Source: Perlabentimonas sp964490015
Lineage (GTDB): Bacteria > Bacteroidota > Bacteroidia > Bacteroidales > Tenuifilaceae
Length of the DNA stretch: 64,000 nucleotides
Direction: 5' to 3'
Assembly: GCA_964490015.1 (NCBI GenBank)
Contig: CAZBBA010000003.1
Location: 1-64,000, forward strand
The notes under the pieces: generated by a model
Database searches by the model: none
Told to the model about the DNA's origin: nothing
Seen by the model: the letters and a program-made list of their open reading frames with translations, nothing else
Program-made: the position numbers and the translations under genes
Shown: one piece after another, positions 1-9,671 of the stretch
How positions within the stretch are numbered: position 1 is the first letter of the stretch
Layout of the letters: each line of letters starts with the position of its first letter

Positions 1-771
1 GCAATTGTGCTGTTTGCCATTTTAAGCAGGAAAGTTCAGGATGTAATTCGCTTGACCATTGGATTGTTTGGAATGATAGCCCTTTTGTATGGTGCGTCGG
101 AGTTTTTCAATCTTAATATATCGGCATATTATATAGTGCTTGCACCTGTTGGGCTGCTTATTCCTGTGGCCTTGGTCTATTCATTTATTAATAAGGCAAA
201 GTATATTTTGTTCTTGCTCTTCTTCCTAGTGAGTACTTCCCTTTTCAGCTTTAGCGTCGATTATATTTTTCATAATGTGTTGGATGTTCACCACCGCGAT
301 AGGATTAATGATTTGCTCGGAATAGATTCCGATCCTCTAGGGTGGGGCTACAATGTTAACCAATCGAAGATTGCCATCGGGTCAGGCGGTTTCTTAGGGA
401 AAGGTTTTTTGCAGGGCACACAAACAAAGTTCAACTTTGTGCCCGAGCAGAGTACCGACTTTATCTTTTGCACAGTGGGTGAGGAGTGGGGATTCTTAGG
501 TTCGGTGGTAGTGTTAGGCTTGTTTTTGGCGTTGCTGCTCCGCCTTGTAAAAATTGCCGAAAGGCAAAAGGAGGCCTTTACCAGAATTTACGCCTATGGT
601 GTTTTGTCGATTTTATTTTTCCACATTGGAATCAACGTGGCCATGACCATTGGTTTGTTCCCTGTTATTGGGATACCGCTACCCTTTTTCAGCTACGGGG
701 GTTCTTCGTTGTGGTCATTCACTATCCTGCTCTTTATTCTCCTCAAACTCGATAGCTCCCGTTTGGACTAA
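1..771 (+). CDS. rodA: Rod shape-determining protein RodA (SEDS glycosyltransferase), 3' part only
   Basis: C-terminal part of a SEDS-family peptidoglycan polymerase; the reading frame is open to the left window edge, so the true start lies outside. About 256 residues are visible, with several hydrophobic helices. The family signature is clear: the loop with GFLGKGFLQGTQTKFNFVPE followed by STDFIFCTVGEEWGF, and near the end GIPLPFFSYGGSSL. SEDS proteins polymerise glycan strands at the inner membrane with a partner class B PBP, and RodA is the elongation form. FtsW is the main alternative, but the short C-terminus ending soon after the last helix fits RodA better. The last 57 bases overlap the convergent acpH gene tail to tail. 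Confidence 0.9.
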   Translation, partial: AIVLFAILSRKVQDVIRLTIGLFGMIALLYGASEFFNLNISAYYIVLAPVGLLIPVALVYSFINKAKYILFLLFFLVSTSLFSFSVDYIFHNVLDVHHRDRINDLLGIDSDPLGWGYNVNQSKIAIGSGGFLGKGFLQGTQTKFNFVPEQSTDFIFCTVGEEWGFLGSVVVLGLFLALLLRLVKIAERQKEAFTRIYAYGVLSILFFHIGINVAMTIGLFPVIGIPLPFFSYGGSSLWSFTILLFILLKLDSSRLD

Positions 772-1374
772 ATCCTCCTTCCACCCAGAGGGAACCACGT
801 TATAGTCGAGCTTAACAAACTCGATTATATCGGGGAAAAAGATTAAAAATTGATCCCTGATGTATGAGTAGTGGTAGTTTAGCGTTTCGATAGCAAATTT
901 TGTTTCGTCGGGCAGTGAGGTTACCCGGCTCATAATCTCGAGTGCCTGCTCAACCCCCTCTACCTTATGGTAGCTGTATAGCCTGTTGCTTTGGACTAGC
1001 AGGGGTAGTAAGTTACGTACCGCCTTTGGAAGTTCACGGTATCGTAATGCCATTTGATAGTAAAACTTTCGCGTAAAGCCTCGTAGTGGGTATGGGGAGA
1101 ATGTTCCCCAGTATCGAGCCAGAAAGTGGTCAAAAAACACATCCACAACCACCCCGGCGTATTTTCTGTAGCCCTGCCGAAAGAGTTGCCGTACCTCAAA
1201 TGTGGCCGGGTGGGTATCGGTGTAAAAATCTATTGCTCTGTGTAGATAAATACCCTTTTGTACGCCATCGGGGTAGCGGCTTAAGGATCGGCCTTTCACA
1301 AAATCGCCAACCAGGTTGCCCATCCTAACGTCAACATTATCACCCGAAAGGTAAAGATGAGCCAAAAAATTCAT
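715..1374 (-). CDS. acpH: Acyl carrier protein phosphodiesterase (AcpH family)
   Basis: 219 residues, a normal length for the ACP phosphodiesterase family, which removes the 4'-phosphopantetheine group from holo-ACP. It opens with the family signature MNFLAHLYLSGD. Candidate metal-binding residues typical of this HD-like fold are seen: D24 in GNLVGDFVKG, H45 and D49 in YLHRAID, and D82/H83 in DVFFDHFLARYW. Its 3' end overlaps the end of rodA by 57 bp on the opposite strand; both readings look genuine. A -7 type promoter box lies about 65 bp upstream. The function is inferred from family membership only. Confidence 0.85.
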   Translation of the reverse strand: MNFLAHLYLSGDNVDVRMGNLVGDFVKGRSLSRYPDGVQKGIYLHRAIDFYTDTHPATFEVRQLFRQGYRKYAGVVVDVFFDHFLARYWGTFSPYPLRGFTRKFYYQMALRYRELPKAVRNLLPLLVQSNRLYSYHKVEGVEQALEIMSRVTSLPDETKFAIETLNYHYSYIRDQFLIFFPDIIEFVKLDYNVVPSGWKEDLVQTGAIEFEENKEQDSE

Positions 1375-1438
1375 ATTCTGTTACTGTTTGTGGGTTTGGA
1401 GAATGACGATTTTGTTTCGTTGAATGTGATTTGTATAA

Positions 1439-1446
1439 CAAATTTA
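1439..1446 (-). promoter_or_regulatory. Candidate Bacteroidota -7 box for acpH
   Basis: Read on the minus strand this is TAAATTTG, matching the TAnnTTTG -7 consensus of the Bacteroidota primary sigma factor. It lies about 65 bp before the acpH start codon. No clear -33 TTTG was confirmed. Confidence 0.45.
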
Positions 1447-1491
1447 AGTCCAAAATCCCAGTGGGGCTATGTTTCAGCGTTAAAATAATTG

Positions 1492-1524
1492 AAAAAGCTC
1501 TGACTTATTAACTCAGAGCTTTTT
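1492..1524 (-). terminator. Rho-independent terminator after sppA
   Basis: A perfect 12-bp inverted repeat (1492-1503 with 1513-1524) and a 9-base loop. On the minus strand the stem ends in a T run. It lies 24 bp past the sppA stop codon. Confidence 0.85.
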
Positions 1525-1547
1525 GGTGATGAAAAAAATGGTGAAAA

Positions 1548-3317
1548 CTAGTAAAGCTCCACGTCGTAGGGTAACCGTGCTTGAACTCCCCTGTTTTCAA
1601 TAATACTTTGAATACGTTCGTACTGCTTGTAGGCTAACCCAAACTCTTTTTCAAATAGCTTAATTCTTGCTGAGCCAGTTAACTCTTTGATAATTGCCTG
1701 GAAAGGATCTTCCTGTTTAGGTAATTCCGTAATGCGGTATTGTTCAAGGTTGGCTTTCTCAGCAGCAATTTCAATCGCCCGCTCAAGTCCACCAAACTCA
1801 TCTACCAGTTTAATGCCCATGGCATTTGCTCCGCTCCACACGCGGCCTTGGCCAATCTCATCAACCTGCTCAACAGTTATGCCCCTACCTTTCGAAACGT
1901 GACCAATGAAAGTGGTGTAGATATCCTCAACACCCATTTGTCCTACCGCTCTCTCTTCGGCTGTTAGCGGACGGTAAATCGATCCAAAATCGGCACTCTT
2001 ATTAGTTTTTGCTACATCAACATGGATACCCAATTTCTTGTTCATTCCTTCCTGCACATTTGGATACATACCAAATACGCCAATGGAACCAGTAATGGTG
2101 GTTTGACTGGCAATAATAACATTGGCTGGGGCTGCAATGTAGTATCCGCCCGAGGCAGCAACGTCGCCCATCGACACAATTACAGGTTTAACCTCGCGGG
2201 CAAGTTCCATCTCGCGCCATATTAGCTCCGACGCCAAGGCACTTCCGCCAGGCGAGTTAACCCTAAGTACGATCGCTTTTACCGAGCTGTCGCGACGAGC
2301 CTCGCGAATGGCACGAGCAAATCCATCGCCCCCTATTTCCCCTTCGGTTTTCTCGCCCATTACTATGTTGCCCGAGGCGTAAACTACGGCAATTTTTTCC
2401 TTGATAAGCCCTTTGTGCTTACGGGGTGCAGGGACTTTTGTGTACTGCTCTATTCCTACTGAGTTGATATCATCTTTCTGCTTAGTGTTGGTGAGTTCCT
2501 TTAGCAGATCGATTACCTGATCTTTGTATACAATGCTGTCGATAAGGCCATGCTCAAGCGCCGTTTCTGCATTACGAACGGTTAGGTTGTCGGCCAACAG
2601 GTTAAGCTTTTTCACATCCAATCCTCTGGTTTGAGCTATTCCCTCAACCCAGTGATTCCATATTGATCCCATATAGGTGATGATTTGCTCCCGGTTTTCG
2701 GGGCTCATCTTGTCGTACATAAAGGGTTCAACAGCCGATTTGAATTTTCCGTGACGCAGGATTTGTGCCTCAACCCCAAGTTTTGCCAATGCATGCTTGT
2801 AGAACATTATTTCACTCCGTAGCCCTACCCAATCAATAGCACCCAAGGGGTTTAGCATCACCTTGTCGGAAATGGACGACAGGTAGTAGCTTTTTTGGCT
2901 ATACACATTACTGTAGCTGATGATAAATTTGCCCGACTCCTTGAACTTGATAAGGGCATTGCGAATTTCCTCAAGAGTTGCAGCACCACCGGGAATGTTC
3001 TCGTTCTCGATGTAAATTCCCTTGATTTTTTCATCCTCAGCCGCATTGTTAATGGCCTTTAGTATATCGTTAAGGCCAATGGTCGATTGTGGGCTAAGGC
3101 CAGTAAAATCGAAACCCGCCATGGGGTTTTTCGATCCTCGGTCGGCTATCTCCTTGTCAAACTTGATAACAAGCATGGAGTTTTCCTTAACCTCAGTGGG
3201 TTTGTCGGATTTTGACATAACAGCGCCAATTATTCCAAAGAAGATGAAAATTCCAAGGAATGAGGTGATAAGCACACCCAGAATTGTTGCTAGCAAGTAC
3301 TTGAAGAAATCTTTCAT
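1548..3317 (-). CDS. sppA: Signal peptide peptidase SppA, 67K type
   Basis: 589 residues, the double-domain (67K) form of protease IV, which degrades cleaved signal peptides in the membrane. One N-terminal transmembrane helix (about residues 8-34) is followed by two ClpP-like S49 domains. The catalytic pair matches the E. coli layout: lysine K193 in GKFKSAVEP in the first domain and serine S389 in GDVAASGGYY in the second. The nearby SPGGSALASE segment is also characteristic. It is a single gene with its own terminator downstream, divergent from folK, from which it is separated by 136 bp. No upstream promoter box was recognised. Confidence 0.95.
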   Translation of the reverse strand: MKDFFKYLLATILGVLITSFLGIFIFFGIIGAVMSKSDKPTEVKENSMLVIKFDKEIADRGSKNPMAGFDFTGLSPQSTIGLNDILKAINNAAEDEKIKGIYIENENIPGGAATLEEIRNALIKFKESGKFIISYSNVYSQKSYYLSSISDKVMLNPLGAIDWVGLRSEIMFYKHALAKLGVEAQILRHGKFKSAVEPFMYDKMSPENREQIITYMGSIWNHWVEGIAQTRGLDVKKLNLLADNLTVRNAETALEHGLIDSIVYKDQVIDLLKELTNTKQKDDINSVGIEQYTKVPAPRKHKGLIKEKIAVVYASGNIVMGEKTEGEIGGDGFARAIREARRDSSVKAIVLRVNSPGGSALASELIWREMELAREVKPVIVSMGDVAASGGYYIAAPANVIIASQTTITGSIGVFGMYPNVQEGMNKKLGIHVDVAKTNKSADFGSIYRPLTAEERAVGQMGVEDIYTTFIGHVSKGRGITVEQVDEIGQGRVWSGANAMGIKLVDEFGGLERAIEIAAEKANLEQYRITELPKQEDPFQAIIKELTGSARIKLFEKEFGLAYKQYERIQSIIENRGVQARLPYDVELY

Positions 3318-3453
3318 ATTGCTTGTGGGATTATTTGTTAGGTTGTGTTTTGAATTTCGAGTTAAAAGTATGAAAAAATGTTTTAATGGGGTTGATTTAT
3401 TTGATTATTTAGGTAAACTTTGCAGAACATTTTCACCATAGATTATACTTGTA

Positions 3454-3969
3454 ATGCATAGAGTTTTCTTATCCATAGGCGGTAATCTGGGGAACAGAGA
3501 GGAATACCTTACCCTAACCCGCCAGCAGATTAGCCAGCAGATAGGCGAAATTGTTAGCCAGTCCGACATATATGAATCCGAACCATGGGGTTTTTCGCAC
3601 CAGAACCCATTTTTAAATCAGGTGGTTGAGGTTGAAACAACCCTGTCGGCGCTGTGTTTGCTCGACATCTGCAATAAGATTGAAGCCCAACTTGGTCGCA
3701 ATCGCTTGAAAAGCGTAGGCGAGTACGAGGCACGAACGGTTGATATTGATATCCTTTTATTTGACAGCTTTATTTACACTCTGCCTCCACTGATTGTGCC
3801 CCACAGGCATTTGCACGAAAGGATGTTTGTAATGGAGCCACTGACGCAGATTGCACCTCAGCTAGTCCATCCTCTTCTCTGTCAAACAATGGAACAGCTT
3901 AAAGTGGCGTGTCAGGATCAGGGGAAAGTGTGGAAGTATAACGTTGCGATGAAAGATGTGGTGGCTTAA
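3454..3969 (+). CDS. folK: 2-amino-4-hydroxy-6-hydroxymethyldihydropteridine diphosphokinase
   Basis: 171 residues, the usual length of HPPK, which transfers pyrophosphate from ATP to 6-hydroxymethyl-7,8-dihydropterin in folate synthesis. The N-terminal LSIGGNLGNRE segment is the family's start motif. The Mg-binding DxD is D97/D99 in RTVDIDILLFD, and the PHRHLHERMFVMEPL segment is the substrate/ATP loop. The gene is monocistronic here: sppA is divergent, and a strong hairpin follows 26 bp after the stop. Confidence 0.95.
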   Translation: MHRVFLSIGGNLGNREEYLTLTRQQISQQIGEIVSQSDIYESEPWGFSHQNPFLNQVVEVETTLSALCLLDICNKIEAQLGRNRLKSVGEYEARTVDIDILLFDSFIYTLPPLIVPHRHLHERMFVMEPLTQIAPQLVHPLLCQTMEQLKVACQDQGKVWKYNVAMKDVVA

Positions 3970-3995
3970 TTTGCTTGTAACCAAATGGAAATATT

Positions 3996-4023
3996 AAAGG
4001 GTTGACTGCGGTCAACCCTTTTT
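3996..4023. terminator. Bidirectional terminator between folK and the T9SS cargo gene
   Basis: A perfect 11-bp stem (3996-4006 with 4011-4021), tetraloop TGCG, flanked by A and T runs. It can end transcripts from folK (+) and from the convergent gene ending at 4047 (-). Confidence 0.85.
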
Positions 4024-4046
4024 GCGTATTATAACTATCGGAATAC

Positions 4047-5084
4047 CTAGAGTTCAATAATTCTCCGGCTAGTTTCTTTCCCGTTAACATTCAACTTAAC
4101 AATGTAAACCCCGGCACCTAGCTGCATTTCCTTGGCCGAGAACTTGTATAATTTATCGCCTTCACTTTCAATACCGTTATGCAATACTTTTACCAGCCTT
4201 CCATTCACATCGTAAACCGATAGGTTAACATGGCTTGGCTGTGAGATGTCAAACCGGATGTTTATAAAGTTTTGGTAGGGATTAGGGTACGCCTTAAGTG
4301 TTACATCTGATAAAAGTACTTCAACATCGAGTGGGTTTGCTCCCTCTTTAAGCGCCACAGGGTTGTATGCGGCTTGGGTTGATGTAAAGTTTCTCCCATC
4401 GGGGTAAGTTGTGGTGTTAGTAATTAGCACAAGGATTGGGAACCGATGACCATCTACATACCAGCGATAGGTTACGGTTTCGATATCGTACCTGCGGTTG
4501 CTTAGGGTTTGATCGAATGCTTTCACCTCTTTTACCCTGAGCGCATTCTCGTACACCATGTTACCGGGTAATAAAAGGGTACCCATAGCATCACCATCAA
4601 CGGCGTAAAGGCCTATGATATCGCCTAAATCCTTTTGATTAGCATAGTACTTACCATTGAATGAGCCAACAAATGAGCTGCCGAATGCGAAGGGGTAGCG
4701 CATTTTTACGAATGGTTTGTTGTAAACTATTTGAGTTGCCTCGTTGGCTGAAATAAATCCATACTGCTCAATGCCCGATTCGTCTGAATGAAAAAAGAAA
4801 AAGTTCCCAAATTCTTCGAGCATCGTATTGGCTTGTGAAAAAATGGCGGCAGCCTTTGAGTGGTTTGGATCGTTAAGTGTACCCACAAAATCGCGGTTTA
4901 GCTTTAACCCTCTGAAATCCCAAACTGCATTTAATCCCGATGGGCCGGGATCGGTATAGTCGGTAATCTTCATTTCGTTTCTTTGGTCTGCAACCAAACC
5001 ATGGGTATCGAACTTAAGCACAGTTTGCCCGCTAACTAGTAGCGCAAACATCATACAAGTAAGGGTGAAGTAAAGTTTTTGCAT
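4047..5084 (-). CDS. Secreted protein with type IX secretion C-terminal sorting domain
   Basis: 345 residues. A Sec signal peptide (about residues 1-19, cleavage near VSGQ) is followed by an unassigned region of about 240 residues. The last 80 residues are a Por-type sorting domain: LKAYPNPYQNFINIRF, then LSVYDVNGRLVKVL, then AGVYIVKLNVNGKE. Such domains direct export by the T9SS and attachment to or release from the cell surface. The central region is not recognised as any enzyme, so the function is unknown. The gene stands alone. PorQ at 55-56 kb supports a working T9SS in this organism. Confidence 0.9.
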   Translation of the reverse strand: MQKLYFTLTCMMFALLVSGQTVLKFDTHGLVADQRNEMKITDYTDPGPSGLNAVWDFRGLKLNRDFVGTLNDPNHSKAAAIFSQANTMLEEFGNFFFFHSDESGIEQYGFISANEATQIVYNKPFVKMRYPFAFGSSFVGSFNGKYYANQKDLGDIIGLYAVDGDAMGTLLLPGNMVYENALRVKEVKAFDQTLSNRRYDIETVTYRWYVDGHRFPILVLITNTTTYPDGRNFTSTQAAYNPVALKEGANPLDVEVLLSDVTLKAYPNPYQNFINIRFDISQPSHVNLSVYDVNGRLVKVLHNGIESEGDKLYKFSAKEMQLGAGVYIVKLNVNGKETSRRIIEL

Positions 5085-5172
5085 GGCGGTTTGTTTGTGA
5101 TTTTACAAAATAAAGTTACAACATTTTCGTGGGTGAAGTATTCGCTTTAGGAGATTTTTACGATAGGCTCAA

Positions 5173-6000
5173 TTAAAAGTTTTTTCGCATCACTATAATC
5201 CTCGATACAACAACAAAAAGAATGCTGTACACCAGGGCAACTATCGAAGAGTAGAGTAAAGGCATCGATTCTCCCATCAGACTTAAATTTTCCGTTTCGG
5301 CTGCCGTACCTGGCATAACCTGCATCATATCGCCCAATGATATGCCTACAAAATCGGGCATTGGGGTTAGGTTGGCAATTACCTTGGCTGGGAAAAATTT
5401 ATCGATAGTATCGGGTGTAAAGGCTCTTAGAATTGGTTCGATTGGGAAAAAATATAGTATGAAAGAAACTATGGATACTGCTGGATTCCTAAAAATGAAT
5501 GCCATTAGCATAGCCATTAGCATATATGCCAACGACTGTGCAAAAAGTACGGGAAGGTAGCTTAGACCGTTTACAATATTTACTAACTCGTAGCCTGGCG
5601 TTTTAACAACACCCATTATTAGCCCCGCAGCAAAAGCCAGTGCTGTGGTATATATGGCAATTATTGAGAAAACGCCAATTTTTCCCACCAGTAATTGATC
5701 CCTGGTAAGCCCATCGATAATTTGCTTGCGGAATGTGCGAAACTGAAACTCGTTTGTTATGAGCATAATTGCAAGTATTCCCAGCAGCAGGTTAAACCAG
5801 CTGGCAATCCAAGCCAAGGTGTTCCATACATGGGGAAACTGGAGTATCTTTTCAATTTGAACACCTTGTATGTTTACCTTAATACTTCCAGCCACTAAAA
5901 CAACCAGGGCAAAAAGGGTTGCATGGAGAATTATTATTGTCCTGAATGAAGGGGAGAATAGTGTCTTTACCCTTTCGATATTTAGAATTGTCCAAAACAT
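5173..6000 (-). CDS. ABC-2 type transporter permease
   Basis: 275 residues with about six hydrophobic segments and no nucleotide-binding motif: the membrane subunit of an ABC-2 exporter. The conserved TNEFQFRTFRKQIIDGLTR segment after the second helix is typical of the NatB/BcrB-like coupling region. The gene follows the ATPase gene at 25 bp and is surely co-transcribed with it. The substrate cannot be told from sequence; relatives export peptides, bacitracin or ions. Confidence 0.85.
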   Translation of the reverse strand: MFWTILNIERVKTLFSPSFRTIIILHATLFALVVLVAGSIKVNIQGVQIEKILQFPHVWNTLAWIASWFNLLLGILAIMLITNEFQFRTFRKQIIDGLTRDQLLVGKIGVFSIIAIYTTALAFAAGLIMGVVKTPGYELVNIVNGLSYLPVLFAQSLAYMLMAMLMAFIFRNPAVSIVSFILYFFPIEPILRAFTPDTIDKFFPAKVIANLTPMPDFVGISLGDMMQVMPGTAAETENLSLMGESMPLLYSSIVALVYSILFVVVSRIIVMRKNF

Positions 6001-6025
6001 CTCTGCAGTTGAATTTTTGGTTGGC

Positions 6026-6916
6026 TCAGTGGCTAATCAGATCAAGAAACTGAGACTCTAATGTTTTCTTGTGAACATGGATCGATGTGGGAGCTACTCC
6101 CATGCCAACAAGTTTTGAATTGATATGGGCAATACTTGTTTTCTCATCTATCGAAACTAGAACGCTGTCGTTTTGCTCGTTCACTATTTCAATCTCGGGG
6201 ATGCTCCTAAGCGCTGTTAGCAGAATTTGCATGTCCTCGGCAGTGATGCTTACCATTAGCTTGTCCGTTAGGAGTTCTTTTACCTCTCCCTGTGAAATTA
6301 TTTTACCCTCCTTGAGGATAATAACATGGCTACATACCTTTTCCACTTCGTCGAGAATATGGCTGGCAAGGATAATGGTTTTGCCCTGTTGCGATAGCTG
6401 GATAATAATGTCTCTTACCTCGGCAATTCCTTCAGGATCGAGTCCGTTGGTAGGCTCATCGAGAATTAGCACCTGAGGATTTCCCAGAAGAGCGCTGGCT
6501 AATGCAAGCCTCTGCTTCATCCCTGTTGATAGGGTGTAATACTTTGAACTTTTCCGGTTGAGCAGGCCAACCGATTTCAGTGCCTCGTCTATATGGAGTC
6601 TGGAAGCGCCTTTGATTAACGCAGCTATTTGCAGATTCTTTTCTAGGCTGAGGTATGGGTAGAAGTAGGGCATTTCGAGAAGCGCTCCAATGCTTTTGTT
6701 ACAGCTACCTTGTCCCTCGAAATTGAGCCAGGAATATGCCCCCTGAGTTTGATGCTTTACCCCCAGAATAATTGAAAGCGTTGTGGATTTGCCACTACCA
6801 TTGGGGCCCAAAATCCCAACAACCTGCCCCCGGTTAACTTCGAACGATAGGTCTTCGATGGCCTTGGTGTTGCCAAACCATTTTGTTAATCCGTCAACTT
6901 TTAGTACTGCGCTCAC
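6026..6916 (-). CDS. ABC transporter ATP-binding protein (BcrA/NatA/GldA-like)
   Basis: 296 residues. Walker A GPNGSGKST is at residues 37-45, the signature LSTGMKQRLALA near 129-140, and Walker B LILDEPTNGLDP follows, then the switch histidine in LASHILDEVEK. A C-terminal extension of about 80 residues after the nucleotide-binding domain is common in exporters with ABC-2 permeases. It is the first gene of a two-gene operon with the permease at 5173-6000. GldA of gliding motility belongs to the same superfamily, but nothing here proves that role. Confidence 0.88.
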   Translation of the reverse strand: MSAVLKVDGLTKWFGNTKAIEDLSFEVNRGQVVGILGPNGSGKSTTLSIILGVKHQTQGAYSWLNFEGQGSCNKSIGALLEMPYFYPYLSLEKNLQIAALIKGASRLHIDEALKSVGLLNRKSSKYYTLSTGMKQRLALASALLGNPQVLILDEPTNGLDPEGIAEVRDIIIQLSQQGKTIILASHILDEVEKVCSHVIILKEGKIISQGEVKELLTDKLMVSITAEDMQILLTALRSIPEIEIVNEQNDSVLVSIDEKTSIAHINSKLVGMGVAPTSIHVHKKTLESQFLDLISH

Positions 6917-7029
6917 AATATTCTATTTTTATGATTGGTTGAGCTAGAAGGATTTTTTCGAATGTAATATTATGAATAATTGCGAAATAAATTACGTCAT
7001 AGTATAATCGAATGTCAAGATTTAGGGGT

Positions 7030-7061
7030 AAAAAAATCGCCGACAAGGAACATGTCGGCGA
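7030..7061 (-). terminator. Terminator after recQ
   Basis: A perfect 9-bp GC-rich stem (7037-7045 with 7053-7061), 7-base loop, then seven T on the minus strand. It lies 47 bp past the recQ stop. Confidence 0.85.
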
Positions 7062-7108
7062 AAGTATACTCTGTAATGACAAATACTTAACCCATAAAGT
7101 TCAAAGTT

Positions 7109-9313
7109 TTAGTTCCCCAACTCGGAGATAAACTTAATGCGAACGAGCCTTATTTCCTCCTCGGTAAAGTCCTCTTCGCCCAGAAAATCCAGGGCTTCTT
7201 CAATCGACTCGGTTTCGGCTTCATCCTTAAAGTAGTTGTATATCTCCTCTACTTTTTCCTCATCGATAGTGCTCTGGATATAGTAGTCGATATTAATGCG
7301 TGTCCCTGAGTTTACAATGGCCTCAATTTCGGTGATAAGTTCTACAAATTCAATGTTTTTGGCTTGGGCAATATCCTCTAGATCCATCTTGCGATCGATG
7401 CTTTGGATAATATATACCTTCATCAGCGATTTGTTGGCAACGGACTTAACCACCATATCCTGAGGACGGATAATTTCCTTGTCCTCGACATACGATTTTA
7501 TTAGATCCACAAACTCTTTCCCGTAACGTTTGGCTTTTCCCGCTCCAACTCCTGTGATGTTTTGCAACTCCTCAATACTAATAGGGTACTGAATAGCCAT
7601 ATCTTCGAGCGAGGGATCCTGAAATACCACAAAGGGAGGAAGATTCTTTTTCTTAGCAATTTTTTTCCGCAGATCCTTTAGCATTGCCATTAACTCCTCG
7701 TCGGTAGAGCCGCTTTTGCCCGCTTGGCCAACCGTTAAGTCGTCCTCATCCGACTCCTCGTACTCATGATCCTGCGTGAACATAATATCGAAGGGTTCGT
7801 CGATGAATTTTTTACCCTTCTCGGTAATCATCAGGAGGCCGTAATTTTCAATATCCTTCTCGATAAACTTACCAACAAGTGCCTGCCTGATAATGGCATT
7901 CCAGAACTTGATGTCCTTCTCGCCACCCTCGCCAAACATATCGAGTTTGTTGTGCTTGTACGATTTTATGGCGGTAGTTAGGTTGCCACAGAGGATGTTG
8001 GCTATATGCTCGGCTTTGAACTTCTCTTTTACGGCAAGAATTGTGTCGAGCAGCAGCTGTAAGTATTCCTTGCCCTCGAACTGCGTTTTGGGATGCATGC
8101 AGTTGTCGCAAGCGGTACAGTTGGGGTCGTGATACTCCTCGCCAAAGTAGTGCAGCAGCATTTTACGCCGGCATACCGACGATTCGGCATACGATACTGT
8201 TTCGAGAAGCAGCTGCTTACCAATTTCCTGCTCAGCAACTGGCTTGCCCTGCATAAACTTCTCGAGTTTCTGGATATCCTTATAGCTGTAGAAGGTTATG
8301 CACTTCCCTTCGCCGCCATCGCGGCCAGCCCTTCCGGTTTCTTGGTAGTACCCCTCAAGGCTTTTGGGGATATCGTAGTGAATCACAAATCGTACGTCGG
8401 GCTTATCGATTCCCATTCCAAATGCAATTGTTGCCACAATTACATCAACCTCCTCCATCAGAAACTTGTCCTGATTACCACTTCGGGTTGACGAGTCCAT
8501 GCCAGCATGGTAAGGTAAAGCCTTAATGCCGTTCACTTTTAGTGTTTCGGCAATCTCTTCAACCTTTTTACGGCTTAAGCAGTAAATGATCCCCGATTTG
8601 CCGTTGTTATTCTTGATGAACTTAATGATTTCGCGTGTAGTGTTCACCTTTGGCCTTACCTCGTAGTAAAGGTTTGGACGGTTAAACGACGATTTAAACA
8701 CGTTTGCCTCGAGCATGCCCAGATTTTTCTGAATGTCGTGTTGTACCTTTGGCGTGGCCGTTGCGGTAAGGGCAATTATGGGTGCTGAGCCAATCTCGTT
8801 AATTATAGGACGAATTCGACGATACTCTGGGCGGAAATCGTGCCCCCACTCCGAGATACAGTGTGCCTCGTCGATGGCGTAGAACGAGATGGGAACCTGC
8901 TTTAGGAACTGAATATTCTCCTCTTTGGTTAACGACTCGGGGGCTACGTAAAGCAGCTTAGTTTTGCCGCTAAGCATATCCTGTTTAACCTTCTGGATTT
9001 GGGTTTTATTAAGCGATGAGTTTAGGAAGTGGGCAACACCATCCTCCATGCTAAACCCCCTCATGGCATCTACCTGGTTTTTCATCAGGGCGATTAGGGG
9101 CGAAATGATGATTGCTGTACCTTCGCAAATAAGTGCAGGAAGCTGATAACAAAGCGATTTTCCTCCACCGGTGGGCATCAGGACAAACGTATCGTTGCCT
9201 GCAAGCACATTGCGAATGATAACCTCCTGGTTACCCTTAAAACTACCAAAGCCAAAATACTTGCTTAGATGTTCCGATAATGATATTTCTGATTCAAACT
9301 TCACTGTTGACAT
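7109..9313 (-). CDS. recQ: ATP-dependent DNA helicase RecQ
   Basis: 734 residues. A 3'-5' superfamily 2 helicase of recombination and replication-fork repair. Motif I MPTGGGKSLCYQLPA is at about residues 46-60, the DEAH box (IDEAHCISEWGHDFRP) near 147-162, and motif VI QETGRAGRDG follows. The zinc-binding module is visible as C..C..C with CRRKMLLHYFG then NCTACDNC. An HRDC-type C-terminal domain (PPFVVFQDPSLEDMA) is followed by an acidic tail of about 100 residues, as in many Bacteroidota RecQ proteins. It has its own terminator and no partner genes. Confidence 0.97.
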   Translation of the reverse strand: MSTVKFESEISLSEHLSKYFGFGSFKGNQEVIIRNVLAGNDTFVLMPTGGGKSLCYQLPALICEGTAIIISPLIALMKNQVDAMRGFSMEDGVAHFLNSSLNKTQIQKVKQDMLSGKTKLLYVAPESLTKEENIQFLKQVPISFYAIDEAHCISEWGHDFRPEYRRIRPIINEIGSAPIIALTATATPKVQHDIQKNLGMLEANVFKSSFNRPNLYYEVRPKVNTTREIIKFIKNNNGKSGIIYCLSRKKVEEIAETLKVNGIKALPYHAGMDSSTRSGNQDKFLMEEVDVIVATIAFGMGIDKPDVRFVIHYDIPKSLEGYYQETGRAGRDGGEGKCITFYSYKDIQKLEKFMQGKPVAEQEIGKQLLLETVSYAESSVCRRKMLLHYFGEEYHDPNCTACDNCMHPKTQFEGKEYLQLLLDTILAVKEKFKAEHIANILCGNLTTAIKSYKHNKLDMFGEGGEKDIKFWNAIIRQALVGKFIEKDIENYGLLMITEKGKKFIDEPFDIMFTQDHEYEESDEDDLTVGQAGKSGSTDEELMAMLKDLRKKIAKKKNLPPFVVFQDPSLEDMAIQYPISIEELQNITGVGAGKAKRYGKEFVDLIKSYVEDKEIIRPQDMVVKSVANKSLMKVYIIQSIDRKMDLEDIAQAKNIEFVELITEIEAIVNSGTRINIDYYIQSTIDEEKVEEIYNYFKDEAETESIEEALDFLGEEDFTEEEIRLVRIKFISELGN

Positions 9314-9671
9314 CTCCTGATGAAATAAATGCTCTTAAATCTTGCTGATAATTTGGGTTAAAATAATTTCAATTAATTTTGTTACCTTAAAAATACTAAA
9401 AAAAACAGTTTTTTAAACCCTTAAGTGCTATTCTTTTTATAATACGGTATAAAAATATCAATTATATTCCTTATTTCGATGGATGTTGATATAAATCACC
9501 TACCCTAATAAGTGCTAAAAGGGTATTTATTTGAACGAGATTTCTATCAAATTTAATTTCCATCAAAGTATTCAACTTTAGATTCTTCTTGTAGTGATTT
9601 GTTTTAAAGGGTAGTGTGCATTTGTTGATTTTTTTTGGTCGACACTTTTTAAATTAACATTTTTAGGGTTT
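9314..9671. other. Intergenic region between divergent recQ and tatC
   Basis: 358 bp of A+T-rich sequence with no plausible reading frame or RNA. It must hold the promoters of both genes. A TAnnTTTG match on the minus strand at 9548-9555 and one on the plus strand at 9374-9381 are far from the starts they would serve and are weak candidates. Confidence 0.5.
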
